Assembly: GCA_024695145.1 (NCBI GenBank)
Contig: JAILIS010000006.1
Coordinates: forward strand, 1 to 64,000
Direction: 5' to 3'
Length of the DNA stretch: 64,000 nucleotides
From: Lachnospiraceae bacterium
GTDB lineage: Bacteria; Bacillota; Clostridia; Lachnospirales; Lachnospiraceae
The notes under the pieces were generated by a model that was not told where the DNA came from, ran no database searches, and worked only from the letters and a program-made list of their open reading frames with translations. The stretch's first letter is position 1; every line of letters begins with the position of its first letter. Positions 32,718 to 41,815 of this stretch are shown here, in pieces. The position numbers and the translations under genes were made by a program.

Positions 32718-33710
32718 ATGAAAAAAACTGTGTTTATAATATCCGTCCTGATCATTACGGTGCATATGTGTGCCTGCTCGTCCCCTGTTTCTTCATCCCG
32801 TTCGGGCATATATTTTGACACCATAGTAAATATCGATATTTACGGTGCTCCGGCAGAAGAATCCGAACAGATCCTCGATGAATGCATGAATATATGCGAC
32901 CGATACGAAAAACTCTTTGACAAAAACAGTGCCGGCGGTGATATTTCAAAGATAAATTCAAGTGACGGAAAAAGTGTTACCGTCTCGGAAGATACCATAT
33001 CTCTTCTAGGTACTGCCCTTAAGTACTGTGATCTTACAGACGGCCGGTTTGATATAACCATATATCCTGTTTCGGCCCTGTGGGATTTTCATGAAGAAAA
33101 CCCGTCCGTTCCCGATGATGATAAGATCAAAAATGCATTGTCCCATGTCAACTGGCATGATCTTATTGTTGATGAAGACAATATGACAGTCACTGCCAAA
33201 GACAATGTCACGATCGATGCCGGTGCCGTCGCCAAAGGATATATTGCAGACAGGATAGCCGACTATTTATCTGCATGTCCTCTTACCGGTGCCGTAATAA
33301 ACATCGGAGGAGATATACGCCTTGTCGGGAGCAAGGCAGAAAATACACCCTTTACGATCGGGATAAACGATCCGTTCAACAAAGGCAGTGTCGCTGCCGC
33401 CCTTACTCTTTCCGATGCGGCTGTTGCGACGAGCGGTATATATGAACGTGCCTTTACCGTTAACGATACTTTATATCATCATATCCTTGATACCAAAACC
33501 GGATACCCGGTTGATACCGATCTGGAATCCGTGACCGTGATCACATCTGATGCGGTTGATGCCGACTGTCTGTGCACTGTATGTATACTGCTGGGATCTG
33601 AAAAGGGCATGGATCTTATCGAAAATACCGCTGATACCGAAGCCGTCTTCATACGAAAGGACGCTTCTATGATCTTCTCTTCTGATGCCGCAGAATATAT
33701 CAGACAGTGA
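32718..33710 (+). CDS. apbE: FAD:protein FMN transferase (lipoprotein)
   Basis: Attaches FMN covalently to threonine in flavoprotein subunits such as RnfG and RnfD, using FAD, outside the membrane. The 330-residue protein starts with a lipoprotein signal (hydrophobic core, then CAC-S). ApbE motifs are in order: DGRFDITIYPVSALWDF, DAGAVAKGYIADR, GAVINIGGDI and HHILDTKTGYPV. It runs towards rnfB and overlaps its 3' end by 11 bp. That places it against the operon whose products it should modify. Confidence 0.96.
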   Translation: MKKTVFIISVLIITVHMCACSSPVSSSRSGIYFDTIVNIDIYGAPAEESEQILDECMNICDRYEKLFDKNSAGGDISKINSSDGKSVTVSEDTISLLGTALKYCDLTDGRFDITIYPVSALWDFHEENPSVPDDDKIKNALSHVNWHDLIVDEDNMTVTAKDNVTIDAGAVAKGYIADRIADYLSACPLTGAVINIGGDIRLVGSKAENTPFTIGINDPFNKGSVAAALTLSDAAVATSGIYERAFTVNDTLYHHILDTKTGYPVDTDLESVTVITSDAVDADCLCTVCILLGSEKGMDLIENTADTEAVFIRKDASMIFSSDAAEYIRQ

Positions 33711-34494
33711 TGATCTTCTTCGGACACTTTTCGGCGCAGGCTTTACAACGAACGCATTTATCGTAATCTATGTGTGCAATGTTATTTTCAACCGTGATCG
33801 CACCGTACTGGCACGTCTTGACGCAGATCCCGCAGCCGACACATCCGGCCTTACATGCTTTTGCGGTTACCGCCCCCTTATCCTTCGATGAACATGCAAC
33901 TCTTACATTCGATTCATATGGTACAAGCTCGATAAGGCCCATCGGACATGCATTGACACATTTCCCGCATGATCCGCATTTTTCGGGATCTATAACTGCG
34001 ATGCCGCCCACTATGCTGATGGCATCATTATCACAGACCTTTTGGCATGAACCGAATCCCAGACATCCGTAATTGCATGACTTGCTTCCTCTTCCGGGTA
34101 CTATGGCCGCACTTTTACAATCCTGCGGTCCGGTGTATGAATAGTCTTCTCCCGCCACTTCACACGTACCGTTGCATTTTACAAAGGCAACTTTTTTAAC
34201 GATATTCCCGGCTTCGACACCCATGATCTTTGCTATCGCTTCAGCGACATCCCTGCCTCCGACTGGACAGCCTGAAACCTCGGCTTCTCCTTTTACTATC
34301 GCAGCGGCAAGGCCGGAGCATCCAGGAAATCCGCATCCGCCGCAGTTGTTGCCCGGAAGCGCCTCAAGGACAGCTTCTTCTTTTTCATTGACCGCAACGG
34401 CAAATCTCTTTGCAAATATACTCAAGAATATACTGATCAGAAGACCGCATCCTCCGACGACGATCACCGAGATCAAAATACTGTTAAACTCCAT
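33700..34494 (-). CDS. rnfB: Rnf complex subunit RnfB (ferredoxin-like)
   Basis: Iron-sulfur subunit that receives electrons from ferredoxin. The 264-residue protein has an N-terminal membrane helix (residues about 5-27), the NCGGCGFPGC cluster site, and a central Cys-rich stretch. Three ferredoxin-type C-x2-C-x2-C-x3-C sets follow (CGSCGKCVNACP, CVGCGICVKTC, CVRCKACAEKCP). It is the last gene of the rnfCDGEAB operon, the order found in Clostridia, 42 bp after rnfA. The complex couples ferredoxin oxidation with NAD+ reduction to Na+ or H+ export. Confidence 0.97.
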   Translation of the reverse strand: MEFNSILISVIVVGGCGLLISIFLSIFAKRFAVAVNEKEEAVLEALPGNNCGGCGFPGCSGLAAAIVKGEAEVSGCPVGGRDVAEAIAKIMGVEAGNIVKKVAFVKCNGTCEVAGEDYSYTGPQDCKSAAIVPGRGSKSCNYGCLGFGSCQKVCDNDAISIVGGIAVIDPEKCGSCGKCVNACPMGLIELVPYESNVRVACSSKDKGAVTAKACKAGCVGCGICVKTCQYGAITVENNIAHIDYDKCVRCKACAEKCPKKIITV

Positions 34495-34536
34495 TCCGTG
34501 TTTCCCCCGTAATCGGTAAATTTACTTAAAAAGATC

Positions 34537-35115
34537 TTATTTAAGGCCCGAAAAGCCGAAAAAGGCGATTGCCATAAGGCAGGCCGTAAGAAGAACAACG
34601 GGCATGCCGCGAAAAGGCTTCGGTATGTCATTGTATTCCATCTTCTCGCGCAGTCCCGCAAGAATGACGATCGCCACAAGAAATCCGACTGACGTGGCCA
34701 GTCCGTTCACTACTCCTTCCAGGATCGTGTAATCCTTCTTGACATTGGTAAGAGCAACACCGAGAACCGCACAGTTCGTCGTGATAAGCGGAAGATACAC
34801 TCCGAGCGCCTGATACAGGCCTTTCATCCTCTTCTTGAGAAACATCTCAACGAACTGGACGAGTGCCGCTATGACCAGGATGAATACAATGGTCTGAAGG
34901 TATGTTATGTCAAAAGGTACAAGCAGATACTTATATATCGCTCCTGCAACAAGAGAAGCCAGTGTTATGACAAAGACAACCGCACTTCCCATTCCCGCCG
35001 CGGTATTGATCTTCTTCGACACGCCGAGAAACGGACATATCCCGAGAAATTGCGACAATACCACATTATTGATAAATGCCGATCCGATGGCTATTATGAT
35101 CAGTTCTTTTATCAT
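34537..35115 (-). CDS. rnfA: Rnf complex subunit RnfA
   Basis: Integral membrane subunit of 192 residues with six hydrophobic helices. It is closely related in fold to RnfE, with which it forms a pseudo-symmetric pair. Family sequences such as NNVVLSQFLGICPFLGVS and LPLITTNCAVLGVAL carry the conserved cysteines. Its ATG overlaps the rnfE stop as ATGA. Confidence 0.97.
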   Translation of the reverse strand: MIKELIIIAIGSAFINNVVLSQFLGICPFLGVSKKINTAAGMGSAVVFVITLASLVAGAIYKYLLVPFDITYLQTIVFILVIAALVQFVEMFLKKRMKGLYQALGVYLPLITTNCAVLGVALTNVKKDYTILEGVVNGLATSVGFLVAIVILAGLREKMEYNDIPKPFRGMPVVLLTACLMAIAFFGFSGLK

Positions 35116-35804
35116 CTTACCGCCTCCGTATCAATCCTTTTTCCGGCACATCCGGTGTTGGGACAGTTCCTGCACAGTTTGTCACAGTCCCCGGTAATAC
35201 CGGTATCCCTGCCCTTCTTAAGTTTGATTGCATTCATAAGCGCCACAAGAAATGCAAGTACAAGAAAAGCCCCCGGCGCGAGTATGAATATTGTCAGCGG
35301 TTCATATGATTCGCCAAGCACGGCAATATCAAATACCGACCCGTTTCCGATAAGCTCCCTGACTATACCTATGCATGTAAGTCCAAACGTAAATCCCAGT
35401 CCCATTCCGAGGCCGTCAAAAGCCGAATGGATAACATTGTTCTTCGAGGCAAAGCTCTCGGCGCGGCCGAGGATAATGCAGTTTACGACTATAAGCGGGA
35501 TATAAAGCCCTAAAGATTCGTAAAGCGACGGTATATAAGCCTCTAGAAGAAGTTCGGTTATTGTAACAAAGCTTGCAATAACGACTATGAACGCAGGGAT
35601 CCTCACTCCGTCGGGAATGACTTTCCTGAGCATTGAGATTATGATATTTGACAATATAAGTACAGCCGTTGTCGTCAGACCCATGCCGACTCCGTTTATG
35701 GCCGATGTCGTAACGGCAAGTGTGGGACACATACCGAGCATCAGAACAAATGTGGGGTTTTCTTTAATCAGTCCGTTAAACAGACGCTCAAAACATTTCT
35801 TCAT
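35112..35804 (-). CDS. rnfE: Rnf complex subunit RnfE
   Basis: Membrane subunit of 230 residues with about six helices. It contains NPTFVLMLGMCPTLAVT and YIPLIVVNCIILGRAE, the counterparts of the cysteine-bearing helices in RnfA. The C-terminus extends beyond the last helix with CDKLCRNCPNTGC, a four-cysteine tail seen in clostridial RnfE proteins, perhaps for an extra metal centre. It lies 2 bp after rnfG. Confidence 0.96.
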   Translation of the reverse strand: MKKCFERLFNGLIKENPTFVLMLGMCPTLAVTTSAINGVGMGLTTTAVLILSNIIISMLRKVIPDGVRIPAFIVVIASFVTITELLLEAYIPSLYESLGLYIPLIVVNCIILGRAESFASKNNVIHSAFDGLGMGLGFTFGLTCIGIVRELIGNGSVFDIAVLGESYEPLTIFILAPGAFLVLAFLVALMNAIKLKKGRDTGITGDCDKLCRNCPNTGCAGKRIDTEAVR

Positions 35805-35806
35805 AT

Positions 35807-36397
35807 TCAGTCTCCTCTGACCGATCCTAAAAATGACAGTCCGCAGTTAACCGCATTGACCACAGCCTTTGTTGTGATCGTGGCTCCGCTTATCGCATCG
35901 ATCTCAAAATCCGATTTGGCTCCGCTCTTGGTATACGAAAACATAGTGACGTTCTTGTCCTTAAACTGATCTTTGAATTTGGGCTCGGTCGCTTTCATGC
36001 CGAGTCCAGCCGTCTCGGATATCTTGAGTATCTCAACACCCCTGACCGTTCCGCTGTTATCCGCGCCCATGGATATACTTATATCCCCACCGTAACCTTC
36101 ATGTGTAGTGACGTTTATAACATAACCTATATCATTTCCGGAAGCATCCGAGGCGATGACCACGGAGTCTATGTCACAGCCGTCTATCGTACCTGCAACG
36201 GCAGCTTTTTCGTTAAGATCATCATCCTCCTTAAACTCAGCCGCATCCGGGAATACAGCCCTGTAAGCCTTAAGTTTTGTATTCTCCTCCATCTGCCTGA
36301 TAGGCTCCTTGGTGACATCATATACGGCACCCAATCCTACTCCGGCAACAAGTGTGATAATCGTCAGACACAATACGTTCTTAACAAAACTGCCCAT
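35807..36397 (-). CDS. rnfG: Rnf complex subunit RnfG (FMN-binding)
   Basis: 196 residues: one N-terminal membrane helix (about 7-26) and an external FMN_bind domain. The flavinylation motif DAISGAT gives Thr173 as the acceptor for ApbE. GYGGDISISMG and ETAGLGMKA are also typical. Its start overlaps the end of rnfD (TGATG). A coding partner for the modification, apbE, lies at the far end of the operon. Confidence 0.96.
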   Translation of the reverse strand: MGSFVKNVLCLTIITLVAGVGLGAVYDVTKEPIRQMEENTKLKAYRAVFPDAAEFKEDDDLNEKAAVAGTIDGCDIDSVVIASDASGNDIGYVINVTTHEGYGGDISISMGADNSGTVRGVEILKISETAGLGMKATEPKFKDQFKDKNVTMFSYTKSGAKSDFEIDAISGATITTKAVVNAVNCGLSFLGSVRGD

Positions 36398-37326
36398 CAG
36401 ATCTCACCTCCCTTTCCGAAACATTTCGGGAGAGTCATCCTCTCTATGAGAGGGACAAGAAGATTGCTGATAATAATGGCATAGCTGACACCCTCTGCCG
36501 ATGACGAGAACACTCTGAACAGTCCCGTCAGCAGTCCGCAGCATATACCGAATATGATACGTCCGGTCCTGGTGATCGGACTCGTGACATAGTCTGTTGC
36601 CATGAAAAATGCGCCGAGCATCAGTCCGCCACCGCAAAGCTGAGCGGCAAGATATGTTATATCCCATCCGTGACCGGCAAATAACCCCATAAATATCACA
36701 AATGAAACAAGATATGCACACGGGATGCGAAAATCGATCACTCCGGTTATTATCAGAAACGCTGCCCCTATAAGCAGTGCAAGTGTGCTGACTTCTCCTA
36801 TCGTACCCGGAATACGTCCGAGGAACATATCGGTAAGCTGTACATAACCGCCTTCCCTTATCGTATAAAGCGGTGTTGCACAGGTGACTCCGTCAAAAGA
36901 AAAAGATGTCATCCTGGCCGTGAAGCATATCATCAGAAAACATCTTCCCGCCAGAGCGGGATTCATGAAGTTCTGCCCCAGTCCGCCGAAAAGCATCTTC
37001 ACAACGATAATTGCAAACGCACTTCCTATGATGCCCATCCACCAGGTCGCATCGCACGGAAGGTTCAGTGCAAGCAAAAGGCCCGTCACAACCGCACTTA
37101 AGTCACTGATCGTCGGGCGCTTTTTGATGATAAGCTCAAACAGCAGCTCAAAGATCACGCACGAAGCTATACATACGGCTACAAGAAGCGCGGCGTTAAA
37201 ACCGAACTGATATATGCCGTATCCACAAGCAGGCAGAAGGCTTACCGTGACAAAAAACATTATTTTGGATGTTGAGACCGCACTCCTTACATGAGGGGAT
37301 GCGGAAACATTATATGATTCGCTCAT
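36397..37326 (-). CDS. rnfD: Rnf complex subunit RnfD (FMN-binding)
   Basis: Membrane subunit of 309 residues with about nine helices, related to NqrB. The covalent FMN site follows the pattern Dxx(S/T)xAT. Here it reads DGVTCAT, so Thr151 is the likely acceptor, with Cys where Gly is commoner. The start lies 15 bp after rnfC and follows AGGAGAGCAAC. Confidence 0.95.
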   Translation of the reverse strand: MSESYNVSASPHVRSAVSTSKIMFFVTVSLLPACGYGIYQFGFNAALLVAVCIASCVIFELLFELIIKKRPTISDLSAVVTGLLLALNLPCDATWWMGIIGSAFAIIVVKMLFGGLGQNFMNPALAGRCFLMICFTARMTSFSFDGVTCATPLYTIREGGYVQLTDMFLGRIPGTIGEVSTLALLIGAAFLIITGVIDFRIPCAYLVSFVIFMGLFAGHGWDITYLAAQLCGGGLMLGAFFMATDYVTSPITRTGRIIFGICCGLLTGLFRVFSSSAEGVSYAIIISNLLVPLIERMTLPKCFGKGGEI

Positions 37327-37341
37327 GTTGCTCTCCTGTAG

Positions 37342-38664
37342 TTATTTCTTCTTCCTTTTGGCAAGAACACTCTGACGCATCATCTTGATCTCCTGAGTCA
37401 GATGACGTCGTGCGGGACATATGTAACTGCAACATCCGCACTCGACGCATTCGAGTCCGTTCATCTTTGTGAACCTGTCCTCATCATAGTGTTCCGCTAT
37501 ATCGGCAAGCTTTGAGGGAAGAAGCCGTGAAGGACATGCTTCCACACATCGTCCGCAGTTGATACAGGCACCGGGCGGATTTTCCGATACGGGATCTTTT
37601 AAAAATGCAGTGACAGCAGATGATGATTTGGTGACCGGAACATTCGTGTCAAACAGAGCAAACCCCATCATCGGACCGCCTGAAATGATCTTGCCCGGAG
37701 GGGATTTGAAGCCTCCCGCCGCTTCTATCAGATCATTATAGTTTGTCCCGGTGTATACGCGGAAATTCTGCGGATATCTGACGGCATCTCCGGTAACGGT
37801 CACTATCCTCTCCATGAGAGGTCTTCCTTCTATGACGGCATGATAGATGGCAACGATGGTGTCAACGTTATTGACTATACAGCCTGCATCGGCAGGAAGC
37901 ATGCTCGAATTGATCGCCCTTCCCGTTGTCGCATAGATGAGCTGTCTTTCGGAACCCTGGGGATATTTGGTCTTAAGCACTTTGACGCTTATCCTCGGCT
38001 CATCGATACACAGGTCTTTGAGGATCCTGATACAGTCGGGTTTGTTGTCCTCCACTGCAAGTATACCTTTGGCATGTTCAAACAGGCAGAGGATTATCTT
38101 CAGTCCCGCGACAAGTTTCTCCGGCTCTTCTATCATCCTGCGGTAGTCAGACGTAAGATACGGCTCACATTCGGCGCAGTTTGCGATAACAAAATGTATC
38201 TTGCCGGGATTCTTGGGGGACAGCTTTACATGTGTGGGGAATCCCGCTCCTCCCATTCCGATTATACCGGCACGTCTGATGATCTCTATGACTTCTTCCT
38301 TGGTCATCTCGTTGATCGGCCTGACGGGGATACCGGGAGCTTCCTCGTAGAGTTCATCATTTTCTATAACTATTGACATAGTCATGACGCCCTGCACGTT
38401 CCGCCTGTTCTCGATTGCCTTAACGGTTCCCGATACTGCCGAGTATATGGGCGATGATACAAATCCGTTCGCATCGGCTATCATCTGCGCGCGAAGAACA
38501 CGGTCACCGACGTTTACAACAGGAACGGCCGGGGCTCCTATATGCTGGGAAAGTGGATATACAAGTTCGGGGGAAACAGGTTGCAGATCCGTGATCTTTT
38601 TGTCTTTGGTAAGCTCTTTGCCCTCATATGTATGTATTCCGCCTTTGAAAGTAAGACCTGACAT
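37342..38664 (-). CDS. rnfC: Rnf complex subunit RnfC (NADH-binding)
   Basis: Peripheral 440-residue subunit that exchanges electrons with NAD+. It has an N-terminal barrel-sandwich region, the NADH/FMN motif GMGGAGFPTHVK near residue 137, and two C-terminal four-cysteine sets for [4Fe-4S] clusters (CINCGRCVEACP, CVECGCCSYICP). It is the first gene of the operon. ATG at 38664 follows AAGGAGAAGGAAAGC, with a strong promoter 40-70 bp upstream. Confidence 0.97.
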   Translation of the reverse strand: MSGLTFKGGIHTYEGKELTKDKKITDLQPVSPELVYPLSQHIGAPAVPVVNVGDRVLRAQMIADANGFVSSPIYSAVSGTVKAIENRRNVQGVMTMSIVIENDELYEEAPGIPVRPINEMTKEEVIEIIRRAGIIGMGGAGFPTHVKLSPKNPGKIHFVIANCAECEPYLTSDYRRMIEEPEKLVAGLKIILCLFEHAKGILAVEDNKPDCIRILKDLCIDEPRISVKVLKTKYPQGSERQLIYATTGRAINSSMLPADAGCIVNNVDTIVAIYHAVIEGRPLMERIVTVTGDAVRYPQNFRVYTGTNYNDLIEAAGGFKSPPGKIISGGPMMGFALFDTNVPVTKSSSAVTAFLKDPVSENPPGACINCGRCVEACPSRLLPSKLADIAEHYDEDRFTKMNGLECVECGCCSYICPARRHLTQEIKMMRQSVLAKRKKK

Positions 38665-38702
38665 GCTTTCCTTCTCCTTGGATTGGTATATAGATCCCGT
38701 AT

Positions 38703-38731
38703 ATTATACAATATTTTGTATTTGAGGACAA
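38703..38731 (-). promoter_or_regulatory. Sigma-A promoter of the rnf operon with overlapping palindrome
   Basis: On the minus strand TTGTCC, a 17-bp spacer and TATAAT. A perfect palindrome ATACAA-tatt-TTGTAT (38706-38721) overlaps the -10 box and spacer and could be an operator. The same 100 bp also holds the divergent yprB promoter. Confidence 0.72.
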
Positions 38732-38760
38732 TTGATATAGCAAAAAAACTGTATTATTAT
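38732..38760 (+). promoter_or_regulatory. Sigma-A promoter of yprB, near-leaderless
   Basis: TTGATA, a 17-bp spacer and TATTAT lie directly ahead of yprB. The predicted start (about 38767) is only some 3 nt before the preferred ATG at 38770. It abuts the rnf -35 box back to back. Confidence 0.5.
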
Positions 38761-38769
38761 AGAGTGAGT

Positions 38770-39879
38770 ATGAAGACCATTGACAGAACATACAAAGGCG
38801 TTACGCCGTTATATCCGATGGAACGATTTTGCGATCCGGCATCCTCACTGTTTATCGACATAGAAACAACCGGTCTTAAAAAAGAGACTACCACTTTATA
38901 TCTTATCGGCTGCGGACATTACAGCGATCAGGGATTTGTGACAAGACTCTTCTTTGCTGACAGTCCCGATGAGGAATACGATATACTTCGGCAGTTTGAG
39001 GAGTACTCAGAAAACTTTACGACACTCATACACTTTAACGGTCTCAAATTTGATATCCCTTATCTGAAATACAAAGCTTTGCTTTATGATATGAACGACT
39101 TTACGGACCGGTTCTCACAGATAGACGTATATAAAATGTGCGCCCCTCTTCGTTATCTTCTTTTCCCCGGTTCCATGCGTCAGAAAGCGATAGAATCATT
39201 TCTCGAAATAAGCCGTGAGGATAAATACGGCGGCGGCGAACTGATACAGGTGTATAAAGATTATGTTGCATACAATCATGAGGCCGATCTGTCGCTCCTT
39301 ATCACTCATAACCTCGAGGATGTGCTCGGTATGCACCGTATCATGCCCATACTTTATTACCTCGATCTTTATAATGTATCACTTTCATTCAAAGGATACA
39401 GGCTCGACAAATATAAAGATCTGTACGGGGACGAATGTGAAGAGGTGATCTTCGAATACATAACAGATGTTTTTGTACCGAAATCTTTTATTGCCAAAAC
39501 CGACAGTATGTATATTAAGTTTTCTTCGGAAAACGGCAGGATGCTCATACGGCTTCCCGTCATACATGATGATATGCTGCTTTTTTTCGATAATTACAAA
39601 GACTACTGTTATCTTCCGGAAGAAGACACGGTCATTCCCAGGGCATTGGCCGGTTCTCTGCCGAAAAACAGATACCAAAAGGCGACAAGACAGAACTGCT
39701 GTCAGAAAGTCACGGGCTCCTTTTTAAAACAGCCGGCTGAGATTTTTTATCCCGTACTTAAGACTTCATATAAAGATAAAAGAAAGTATTTCCGCTTTCC
39801 TGAAGATTTTGATGAAAAAACGGCCGAAGAATTCGGCCGCAAACTGATTAACGTATTTTTCACGATGAAACATCGCTGA
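38770..39879 (+). CDS. YprB-like ribonuclease H-fold (DEDD) exonuclease
   Basis: 369 residues from ATG at 38770; the track's start at 38683 would lie upstream of the promoter. The N-terminal two thirds form a DEDD-type exonuclease: LFIDIETTGL (Asp and Glu), then IHFNGLKFDIPYL (Asp), then SQIDVYKM. The last Asp is in THNLEDVLGMHRI. This is the YprB/RNase_H_2 group, predicted to act on nucleic acid 3' ends. The C-terminal 120 residues are specific to the family and of unknown role. It is convergent with cheR, with only 3 bp between the stops. Confidence 0.87.
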   Translation: MKTIDRTYKGVTPLYPMERFCDPASSLFIDIETTGLKKETTTLYLIGCGHYSDQGFVTRLFFADSPDEEYDILRQFEEYSENFTTLIHFNGLKFDIPYLKYKALLYDMNDFTDRFSQIDVYKMCAPLRYLLFPGSMRQKAIESFLEISREDKYGGGELIQVYKDYVAYNHEADLSLLITHNLEDVLGMHRIMPILYYLDLYNVSLSFKGYRLDKYKDLYGDECEEVIFEYITDVFVPKSFIAKTDSMYIKFSSENGRMLIRLPVIHDDMLLFFDNYKDYCYLPEEDTVIPRALAGSLPKNRYQKATRQNCCQKVTGSFLKQPAEIFYPVLKTSYKDKRKYFRFPEDFDEKTAEEFGRKLINVFFTMKHR

Positions 39880-39882
39880 TGA

Positions 39883-40668
39883 TCATTTGAGAAGTTCGTC
39901 CTTCTTCTCGTAATAGAATGAATTTCTTCTCTCAAACCCGTATTTCCTGTGGTTCATTATCTGCTCGGTACTGCCGATAAAGAATATCCCGCCGTTACAA
40001 AGACTCTGTCCGTACTTCATGAATATCTCATCTTTCGCTTCTTCGGTGAAATATATCAGTACGTTTCTGCAGATGATAAAATGATAACCCTTCTGGTACG
40101 GATCCTTTAACAGGTTATGTTCCTTGAACTCAACCCTGGACTTGATCTCATTGCTTATCTGATAGGAATTACCGACTTTGGTAAAATACTTGTCCCGCAG
40201 ATCCTTCGGAACTCCCGCAAGACTCTTCTCGGCATATATACCCGTCTTCGCCGCTGCAAGTACCTGTTTGTCAAGATCTGTTGCATGGATCTTGATCTGG
40301 TTGAGCGGAAGATGTCTCGACAGCGCCATGACAAGTGAGTAAGGCTCGTCACCGGTCGAGCATGCTGCACTCCAAATCTTTAAGTTCTTGCCGAACTTGC
40401 CGATAAGCTCAGGTATAAATACCTTGTCCATAAGATCCCACTGATCGGGATTTCTGTAAAATTCGGATACGTTGATCGTAAGATAATTGACAAATTCCTC
40501 GAAAAGGCTCTTGTCGGTCTTGAGTGCATTTACAAATTCCTCATATCCGGAGATCTTGTGTTTATCAATAAGTGTATTGATCCTGCGCTTCATCTGATTC
40601 TCTTTGTATGCGCTCAGATCGATCCCTGTCATCCGAAGAATCGAAGATTTAAATTTCTCGTAATCCAT
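39883..40668 (-). CDS. cheR: Chemotaxis protein methyltransferase CheR
   Basis: Methylates glutamates of chemoreceptors using SAM. 261 residues from ATG at 40668 (the track's longer start gives an unrelated basic leader inside rpsA). An N-terminal four-helix domain (residues 1-70) is followed by the methyltransferase: YRNPDQW, WSAACSTGDEPYSLVM (SAM loop), IHATDLD and FIICRNVLIYF. It sits 13 bp after rpsA, an odd operon home. Together with the CheY/CheX-like genes it suggests a chemotactic, motile cell. Confidence 0.95.
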   Translation of the reverse strand: MDYEKFKSSILRMTGIDLSAYKENQMKRRINTLIDKHKISGYEEFVNALKTDKSLFEEFVNYLTINVSEFYRNPDQWDLMDKVFIPELIGKFGKNLKIWSAACSTGDEPYSLVMALSRHLPLNQIKIHATDLDKQVLAAAKTGIYAEKSLAGVPKDLRDKYFTKVGNSYQISNEIKSRVEFKEHNLLKDPYQKGYHFIICRNVLIYFTEEAKDEIFMKYGQSLCNGGIFFIGSTEQIMNHRKYGFERRNSFYYEKKDELLK

Positions 40669-40681
40669 ATCAGCTATCAGA

Positions 40682-41815
40682 TTATTCCTCCGTAGAATCT
40701 GCAGTTTCTTCTGCTGCGGCTTCGACATCAACCGATTCCGCTTTCTTTTCGGGCTCGGGATCATCCGGAAGAAGTGCTTTCATCGAAAGTGATATTTTCC
40801 TGTTATCAAGATCAAAATCAACTATCTTTGCGGTAACTTCCTGCCCTATGGAAAGAATGTTTGAAGGCTTGTCTATATGATCTCTGGATATCTGTGATAC
40901 GTGAAGGAGTGCATCGATACCTTCTTCAAGTTCTATAAATGCACCAAAATCGGTCATTCTTGCAACTTTACCCGTAACCTCTTTGCCGACCGCAAATTTG
41001 CTTTCTGCATCAACCCACGGATTCTCATCATCAAATTTACGTGAAAGAGCGATCTTGGTTCCGTTGATCTCTTTAACAAACACACGAACTTCCTGCCCGG
41101 GCTTGTAGACCTTGCGGGGATTCTCCACACGGCCCCAGCTCATCTCCGATATATGAAGAAGACCGTCTGCTCCGCCGAGATCGATGAACACACCGAAATC
41201 GGTAACGTTCTTGACAACACCGGTGATGACATCGCCGACCTTGAGACGCTCGAACAGCTCTTTCTGAAGCTTTTCACGCTCAGCCATAAGAAGCTGCTTG
41301 CGGTCACCGATGATACGGCGTTTTCTCGGGTTGAACTCCGTGATGACAAATTCGATTTCCTGTCCGAGATACTTGGACAGATCCTTTTCATATCCGTCAG
41401 ATACAAGACTGGCGGGAATAAACACTCTTGATTCCTCGACGAGAACACTTAATCCTCCGTCAAGTACCTGGGCAACCTCGGCCTTTAAGACTTCTTTGTT
41501 CTCAAATGCCTCTTCAATCCTCTTGTTACCTTTATCAAAAGCAACACGCTTGTACGAAAGCAACACCTGACCGTCACCGTCATTTACTTTGATGACCTTT
41601 GTGTCCATCTTGTCGCCGACATTGACAACAGTAGTAAGATCAATATTGGGCGTATTGGAGTACTCGTTACGGGTAACTATACCATCTGCTTTATAACCTA
41701 TGTTGAGAATGATCTCATCAGGTTTGACCGCGATAACAGTTCCTTCAACTACCTCTCCGTTGTGTATTGTTTTGCAAGATTCTTCTAACATTTGTTCAAA
41801 AGTTAATTCTGACAT
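40682..41815 (-). CDS. rpsA: S1-domain ribosomal protein
   Basis: 377 residues with four S1 RNA-binding repeats (at about 20-90, 105-170, 190-258 and 275-345) and an acidic C-terminal tail (EAAAEETADSTEE). This is the short clostridial form; E. coli S1 has six. Repeats three and four have the classical VTDFGVFIDL and MTDFGAFIEL strands. ATG at 41815 follows GGAGGTTCAAAATT. The gene overlaps ispH by 20 bp out of frame. Confidence 0.95.
   Translation of the reverse strand: MSELTFEQMLEESCKTIHNGEVVEGTVIAVKPDEIILNIGYKADGIVTRNEYSNTPNIDLTTVVNVGDKMDTKVIKVNDGDGQVLLSYKRVAFDKGNKRIEEAFENKEVLKAEVAQVLDGGLSVLVEESRVFIPASLVSDGYEKDLSKYLGQEIEFVITEFNPRKRRIIGDRKQLLMAEREKLQKELFERLKVGDVITGVVKNVTDFGVFIDLGGADGLLHISEMSWGRVENPRKVYKPGQEVRVFVKEINGTKIALSRKFDDENPWVDAESKFAVGKEVTGKVARMTDFGAFIELEEGIDALLHVSQISRDHIDKPSNILSIGQEVTAKIVDFDLDNRKISLSMKALLPDDPEPEKKAESVDVEAAAEETADSTEE

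Noticed and set aside
38706-38721. Rex-binding site at the rnf promoter
   Set aside because: The palindrome lacks the TTGTTAA half-site and the spacing does not match, so I call it only an unassigned operator candidate.
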